A stretch of 27,481 nt of DNA from an uncultured bacterium. Lineage in GTDB: Bacteria; Planctomycetota; Uabimicrobiia; Uabimicrobiales; JABWCH01. Of the stretch, positions 23,294 to 27,481 are shown in pieces; within the stretch, counting starts at the first letter, position 1; each line of letters starts with the position of its first letter. The DNA is taken from contig CALKWO010000109.1 in the NCBI GenBank assembly GCA_938003875.1, forward strand, positions 1 to 27,481, read 5' to 3'. The notes under the pieces were generated by a model. It was not told the origin of the DNA. It ran no database searches and saw nothing but the letters and a program-made list of their open reading frames with translations. The position numbers and the translations under genes were made by a program.

Positions 23294-24994
23294 TTACAGC
23301 AACGAATACTCTTTTTTGCTGATTTTTGAAATTGCATCGGAAAGTTCTTTGATTGCAATCGGTTTAGGAATAAAAGCTTTGATTCCAGAAGACTCTATTG
23401 TTTCTTGCGATATGCTTTCACCATATCCTGAACACAATATGATAGGCAAATCAGGGCGAATCTGCATGATGGCTTTTGCAAGGCTGCAACCTGATATACC
23501 AGGCATCGTATGGTCTGTCAGAACAAAGTCATATACCTTTGGGTTGGAAGAAAAGGCACTCAACGCTTTCTGGCTGTCTGTAAAGACATCGCTTTTATAG
23601 CCAAGCCATTCCAAGATTTCTTTGCTAAGATTCGCCAGTTCTATTTCGTCATCTACCACCAAAAATTTGCCTTCTCCTTTAAAAAAGGTTTGCTCTGAAT
23701 GAATCTTCTGTGTGATATTCTTTTCTAACCTGGGGAAAAAAAGATGGAATTTTGTTCCTTTGCCCAACTCGCTTTCTACTCTGATTTCGCCTCTCAGTTT
23801 TTTTACAATACCATGAACAACAGAAAGGCCAAAACCAGTTCCTTCGCCTACAGGCTTTGTGCTAAAATAGGGTTCAAAAAGATGTTCCTGCACATCCTTA
23901 CTCATTCCCTGGCCTGTATCACTCACTACCAGCTCCAGATATGTTTCGAGATCCTCTTCGTCGATTTTAGCCTCTCTCAGTTGAATTTTCAGTATACCTC
24001 CTTTTTCCTTCATGGCGTATGCAGCATTGGCAGAAAGGTTCATCAATATCTGTTGGATTTCCGTTGCATTCCCCAGAATATTGCCAAACGAAATTTCAAA
24101 ACTTTTTTGAATTTCAATGCAAGAAGGAAGAGAAGCGCGGATCAATTCCATGACTTCACGTACTGTTTTTATTATATCTATGCTTTTTGGATCTTCTCCA
24201 CTCTTTCTGCTAAATATCAGGATTCTTTTGACAAGTTCTTTAGCGTGTTCGCATCCCTGGAGTATTTTTTCCAAATAGCCTTTGAGCAGCTCAGGTTCTG
24301 TGATTTTTAAAAAACTGAGTTCAGAATAACCCATAATCACGCCCAGAATATTATTGAAATCATGGGCAATGCCTCCCGCCAGTGTTCCCATAGCCTCCAT
24401 TTTCGATGCCTGATACAGTTGCTGCTGCAATTGGAGTGCTTCTTTCTGGCTCTTTTCTTTTTCTGCTATCTCTATTTTTAAGGCTTCGTTAGCCAACCTA
24501 TAGTCCATAGTTCTTTTTTCTACAACAGATTCCAGATGTTCATTCTGCTGCCTGAGCATCATCTTTTGGTTCCAGGACTTTATGAGGGAATCCACAAGAC
24601 TATAGAGTTCTTCCTGGTTGAAGGGCTTCCGTATATGATATATATCCTGCTTGAGATTTTCTCGTATTGTATCTACGGAAATATCGGAATAGGCACTGAC
24701 AAAGATAAAGATTACATCAGGATCAAGCTTTCGGATTTGCTGAGCTGTTTTATAGCCATTCATCAAAGGCATTCTCATATCCAGGATACAAAGGGGTATC
24801 TTTCTCCCTTGATTATAGTCTTCTTGTATTTCCGTCCATAAGTATTCGCCATCGCCAAAGTATTTTAAAGAAAAATTGCCTTCCTCGGCTTTTTCTTCAA
24901 AAAAAGAAAGGCCTGTTTCTCCGCTAAAGATATTTTTGTAAATCTCTAAGACATCAGCATCATCGTCTGCTACATAAATCAATTTATTAGACAT
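23294..24994 (-). CDS. Hybrid histidine kinase, REC-HisKA-HATPase-REC
   Basis: 566 residues, cytoplasmic, no membrane span. The ATG at 24994 has GGAG 7 bases before it and overlaps the upstream kinase's stop by 8 bases (ATGTCTAA), so translation is coupled. N-terminal receiver: acidic cluster ADDDADV (9-15), phosphoacceptor Asp72 in LCILDMRMP and KPF near 130. The distance between cluster and Asp72 is about 15-20 residues longer than a standard receiver. A coiled coil (about 150-200) leads to HisKA with His211 in AGGIAHDFNNILGVIMGYSEL. The ATPase domain shows NLSANAAYAM, VSDTGQGM, GTGFGLSVVHGIV and GKGTKFHLFFP. The C-terminal receiver has VVDDE and Asp494 in LTDHTMPG. Together these allow a two-step phosphorelay. 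No DNA-binding output domain is present, so the output protein is elsewhere. Confidence 0.93.
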   Translation of the reverse strand: MSNKLIYVADDDADVLEIYKNIFSGETGLSFFEEKAEEGNFSLKYFGDGEYLWTEIQEDYNQGRKIPLCILDMRMPLMNGYKTAQQIRKLDPDVIFIFVSAYSDISVDTIRENLKQDIYHIRKPFNQEELYSLVDSLIKSWNQKMMLRQQNEHLESVVEKRTMDYRLANEALKIEIAEKEKSQKEALQLQQQLYQASKMEAMGTLAGGIAHDFNNILGVIMGYSELSFLKITEPELLKGYLEKILQGCEHAKELVKRILIFSRKSGEDPKSIDIIKTVREVMELIRASLPSCIEIQKSFEISFGNILGNATEIQQILMNLSANAAYAMKEKGGILKIQLREAKIDEEDLETYLELVVSDTGQGMSKDVQEHLFEPYFSTKPVGEGTGFGLSVVHGIVKKLRGEIRVESELGKGTKFHLFFPRLEKNITQKIHSEQTFFKGEGKFLVVDDEIELANLSKEILEWLGYKSDVFTDSQKALSAFSSNPKVYDFVLTDHTMPGISGCSLAKAIMQIRPDLPIILCSGYGESISQETIESSGIKAFIPKPIAIKELSDAISKISKKEYSLL

Positions 24995-27266
24995 TGCCAA
25001 TCTCCAGTCTAACCTGTGTACCCTTGTTTTGGCCTTCACTTGTAATCGAGATAGATCCATTGTGTTCATTCAAAAAATTCACAAACGAATGAAGACCCAA
25101 GCCATGCCCATCTTCTTTGGTAGTGAATCCTGACTTAAAAACATGGGGCAGATTTTCTTTTGTTACACCAATTCCATTGTCCATAAAAAGAATCCATGCT
25201 TTATCATTCTTTTCCTCCGTAGAGGAAAATTTTTTTGCCTCTATATATATTTTACCAGCATTTTTGTTTTCGGAAGATTCAATAGCAGCTAAAGAATTTT
25301 TCAGTAAATTGATGAGTCCATGCGTAAGCTGGAGTTTATGATTAGAAAGAACCATATCGCCTTCAAAATGTGTTTCTAGCTGGATTTTTCTCTTTTCCAG
25401 AGAGGGCTGAAAATCGTACAGAACATCGTTGATGACTTCTTTCAAATTGAATTTCTGTATGAATTGCTCTTTGTTTTTATTCAGATTATAAGCATCCTGC
25501 TGGTGCCTGATAGTAAGCACCATACGCTCTTTGATACTATTGATCTCTTCAACGGATTGCCTCAAGCGAGGCACAACTTCTTTGACTAAAATATTTTCAA
25601 ATTTTTCTATTTGAGGAAGGGTGTTGTCTTCCTTATCTTCCTTAAGAGACTCTGTATGCGATTGCTTTAGTATATAAAAAATTTCTGAATAGTTGGACAT
25701 AGAATGGATGATATTTTTTATTTTTAGTATTTTAGCATCAATGCCCACCAGAGAATTCCCAATATTATGGAGATAGGAACTGGCCGATTCAAAAAGGCCA
25801 GCGTTATAAGCTACCTGAGCTTCTTTTTCCTTGATCTTTTCCCGTGTATGCGATTCTATCAATTCTTTGGTTCGAGTTTCCAATTCCTGCGTCATCTGGT
25901 TAAAATTATAAGAAAGCCTGTCTACTTCTTCTATACCAACAGCCTCCAGCGAAATTTTCTGAAGGTTTTTGCCCAAATTTCCCGTTGCCTGAGTCAAATC
26001 AGCGATAGGATGGGAAATCTTTCTGGATAGCGTTTGCGCTTTTCTCAGAAGATACAGAGAAAACAAAGCCATAACAAATAAAATGGATGCCAAAATTGTA
26101 TAACCAATCTTATGGGTTAATTCTTCCCATTCGTATATAGGTCTGAATATAGCCTCTTTTTCGATCATGATGAGCAAATTCCATCCTGTTTCCGATATTG
26201 TATCATGGGCCAGGAGAAATTCTTTATTTTTCATGACAATATCAATCGTTTTTGCCCTGCCCCTTCCTTTTAAAAGACTTTGTAACTTTTTCAAGAATTC
26301 AGCGTCTTTATGTTTTAGCAAATTATATTCTTCAGGCTTAAGGATTTCTTTTTTTACAACATCCTGATATTGAAATTCTTTTAATTCCTTTAAATTAAGA
26401 TATTCTTCCACCTTTTCTGGCATTGCCAGAATCATACCATCTTTGTCAAGAAGAAAGGCATGCGCTTCCCAGGGCAATTTCAAACCTAAAATATTCTTTA
26501 CAATCTTTTCAATGGTAACATCGATTCCTGTAACGCCTTCTAAAAAATTTTCTTTATAGATTGGAACAATGCAGGAAACCATCCAGCCTTTTCCTGCTGG
26601 ATCTACATAAGCAGGTGTCCAGGCAGATTTTTTGTTAGGGTTGTTTTTTTCATCCGCCATGTAATAGAAATTAAAATCTTCCATGTTTAAACAGGGATCG
26701 AATTGCTTATATACTTCATCAATGAAAGGATAGTATCGGTTCATATCGTCGAAAGAATTGAAATATATCGCAACAATGTTGGAGTTGCTCTGGAGCATGG
26801 CCTTATACAAAGGATCAAAGCATTCTGTTCTAAGTGCCTTTTGGTATTCTTTTTCTCCTATTTTTGTTGTTTTGGCATAAAAAACGCTTGAGCCTCCATT
26901 GTTGTTCTTTTTATAAAAAACACCATTGCTGGCAACATCAAAAAGGGGCTTGTCCCATGGCAGGGAAAAAGATTCAGTGTTTGCAAAAAAACGCTGGTTT
27001 TCTGTTTGTAAAATTTCTGCAAGATTGGCTATGGTCTTCAATTCGTTATGGATGGATTTTACCTGACCAGAGAGAATATGGGAAGTGTCTTCCATCGCTT
27101 TTTTTATCAGAATTTCCTTATTTTCTGTGGCAATGAATGTATTTGTTCCAAAATACAAGAAGAGCAATAGAAATGTAGAAACAAGGAGAGGTATCAAAGA
27201 AAACTGGATGAAATTTTGAAAGATGAGATTTTTTAAAGGAAATTTTTTCTTTTCTTTATATTGCAT
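24987..27266 (-). CDS. Membrane sensor histidine kinase, Cache-HAMP-LHNIGN type
   Basis: 759 residues. GGAGG 6 bases before the ATG at 27266 fixes the start; the open frame extends 19 codons further without support. A basic N-terminus and span 1 (about 19-42) are followed by a large extracytoplasmic double-Cache-like sensor domain (about 45-380) with the WTPAYVDPAGKGWMVSCIVPIY and LEGVTGIDVTIEKIV regions. Span 2 (about 386-410), HAMP and coiled coil come next. The dimerisation domain has His500 in SYLHNIGNSLVGI, the LHN(V/I)GN-type H-box rather than the common HE(L/I)R form. The ATPase domain has LINLLKNSLAAIE (N box), FMDNGIGV and FTTKEDGHGLGLHSFVNFL. It likely senses a small extracytoplasmic ligand, as Cache domains do, and signals to the coupled hybrid kinase; ligand unknown. 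The start region has its own promoter. Confidence 0.93.
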   Translation of the reverse strand: MQYKEKKKFPLKNLIFQNFIQFSLIPLLVSTFLLLFLYFGTNTFIATENKEILIKKAMEDTSHILSGQVKSIHNELKTIANLAEILQTENQRFFANTESFSLPWDKPLFDVASNGVFYKKNNNGGSSVFYAKTTKIGEKEYQKALRTECFDPLYKAMLQSNSNIVAIYFNSFDDMNRYYPFIDEVYKQFDPCLNMEDFNFYYMADEKNNPNKKSAWTPAYVDPAGKGWMVSCIVPIYKENFLEGVTGIDVTIEKIVKNILGLKLPWEAHAFLLDKDGMILAMPEKVEEYLNLKELKEFQYQDVVKKEILKPEEYNLLKHKDAEFLKKLQSLLKGRGRAKTIDIVMKNKEFLLAHDTISETGWNLLIMIEKEAIFRPIYEWEELTHKIGYTILASILFVMALFSLYLLRKAQTLSRKISHPIADLTQATGNLGKNLQKISLEAVGIEEVDRLSYNFNQMTQELETRTKELIESHTREKIKEKEAQVAYNAGLFESASSYLHNIGNSLVGIDAKILKIKNIIHSMSNYSEIFYILKQSHTESLKEDKEDNTLPQIEKFENILVKEVVPRLRQSVEEINSIKERMVLTIRHQQDAYNLNKNKEQFIQKFNLKEVINDVLYDFQPSLEKRKIQLETHFEGDMVLSNHKLQLTHGLINLLKNSLAAIESSENKNAGKIYIEAKKFSSTEEKNDKAWILFMDNGIGVTKENLPHVFKSGFTTKEDGHGLGLHSFVNFLNEHNGSISITSEGQNKGTQVRLEIGNV

Positions 27267-27347
27267 GGCATTCCTCCGAATAATACGCTTCCGAACCTTC
27301 CCGATAAACAAGCCTTTTTGCATGCTCAGGTTTTAGGTCTTGGAAAG

Positions 27348-27377
27348 ATTATAACAGAGTAGTATATCTTTTTGCAA
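27348..27377 (-). promoter_or_regulatory. Promoter of the two-kinase operon, extended -10
   Basis: On the - strand, TTGCAA (27372-27377) and a perfect TATAAT (27348-27353) are 18 bases apart, with TG-T just before the -10 box giving an extended -10 element. The predicted start near 27341 leaves a leader of about 75 bases before the ATG at 27266. Confidence 0.7.
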
Positions 27378-27465
27378 AGCATTTTCTCTAAAAAAACAGA
27401 GATTGGCTATTCTTCACGCTGGTCTTTTTAGCGATGAGAATTAAATAACTTCCTCATAAGATTTC

Positions 27466-27481
27466 ACCGCAGAGACGCAGA
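27466..27481. repeat. Beginning of another GCAGAG-type dispersed palindrome
   Basis: The last 16 bases, ACCGCAGAGACGCAGA preceded by TTTC, match the start of the left arm of the repeat at 9336 (14 of 16 positions) including the TTTC flank. The element is cut by the window edge, so its right arm and length are unknown. The rest of 27378-27465 holds no gene. Confidence 0.6.

Noticed and set aside
1..27481. tRNA, rRNA, insertion sequence, phage or defence genes
   Set aside because: Looked for on both strands by eye; no cloverleaf-like segments with CCA-type ends, rRNA signatures, transposase motifs or known defence domains were recognised. A computed tRNA/Rfam scan would be decisive.

Overview
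The window looks like a chromosomal segment of an A+T-rich (about 40% G+C by eye) Gram-negative bacterium. Supporting signs are a YidC with a large periplasmic domain, a lipobox lipoprotein, PQQ-type beta-propeller proteins with export signals, a PEP-CTERM-like surface protein, the hopanoid enzyme HpnH and a full-length 2-oxoglutarate dehydrogenase E1. The mix of papain-type protease, HEAT-repeat and propeller secretome, and an LHNIGN-type histidine kinase is reminiscent of Planctomycetota/PVC or deltaproteobacterial-type genomes. I cannot fix the phylum from sequence alone. No rRNA, tRNA, transposase, phage gene or CRISPR array was seen.

Layout: every gene from 1 to 9154 is on the + strand and every gene from 9501 to 27266 is on the - strand. 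They converge on a palindrome-rich intergenic region (9155-9500). The + half holds a secreted papain-like protease, a calcineurin-like phosphoesterase with a good sigma70-type promoter, yidC between two terminators, and a tightly spaced six-gene run: SDR-type threonine dehydrogenase, family 2 glycosyltransferase, TVP38/DedA-like membrane protein, PQQ-like propeller protein, meaB and methylmalonyl-CoA epimerase. The - half, read from its far end, holds a two-gene sensor system (Cache-HAMP kinase translationally coupled to a REC-kinase-REC hybrid), sucA, a LamG protein with a sorting-signal-like C-terminus, an S9 peptidase, a propeller lipoprotein, a small exported-looking protein with an apparently broken signal peptide, a class II aldolase, a 1029-residue exported HEAT-repeat protein, a CheW protein and hpnH.

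Metabolically, MeaB plus the epimerase point to propionyl-CoA/methylmalonyl-CoA conversion feeding succinyl-CoA. SucA makes succinyl-CoA from 2-oxoglutarate, and Tdh degrades threonine. HpnH implies extended hopanoids. Many products act in the envelope.

The most unusual material is not protein-coding. There is a family of long dispersed palindromes (9336-9412, nested 11135-11347, and one cut by the window end at 27466). Two near-identical CCAGGGG palindromes sit at gene 3' ends. A 37-base block is conserved (33/37) at nearly the same distance upstream of two unrelated genes, the S9 peptidase and sucA. A T9 run appears to separate a good ribosome site and signal peptide from the rest of a small ORF. 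I saw no defence system or obviously new enzyme system; the best leads are these repeats, the shared upstream block and the T9 frameshift or slippage site.
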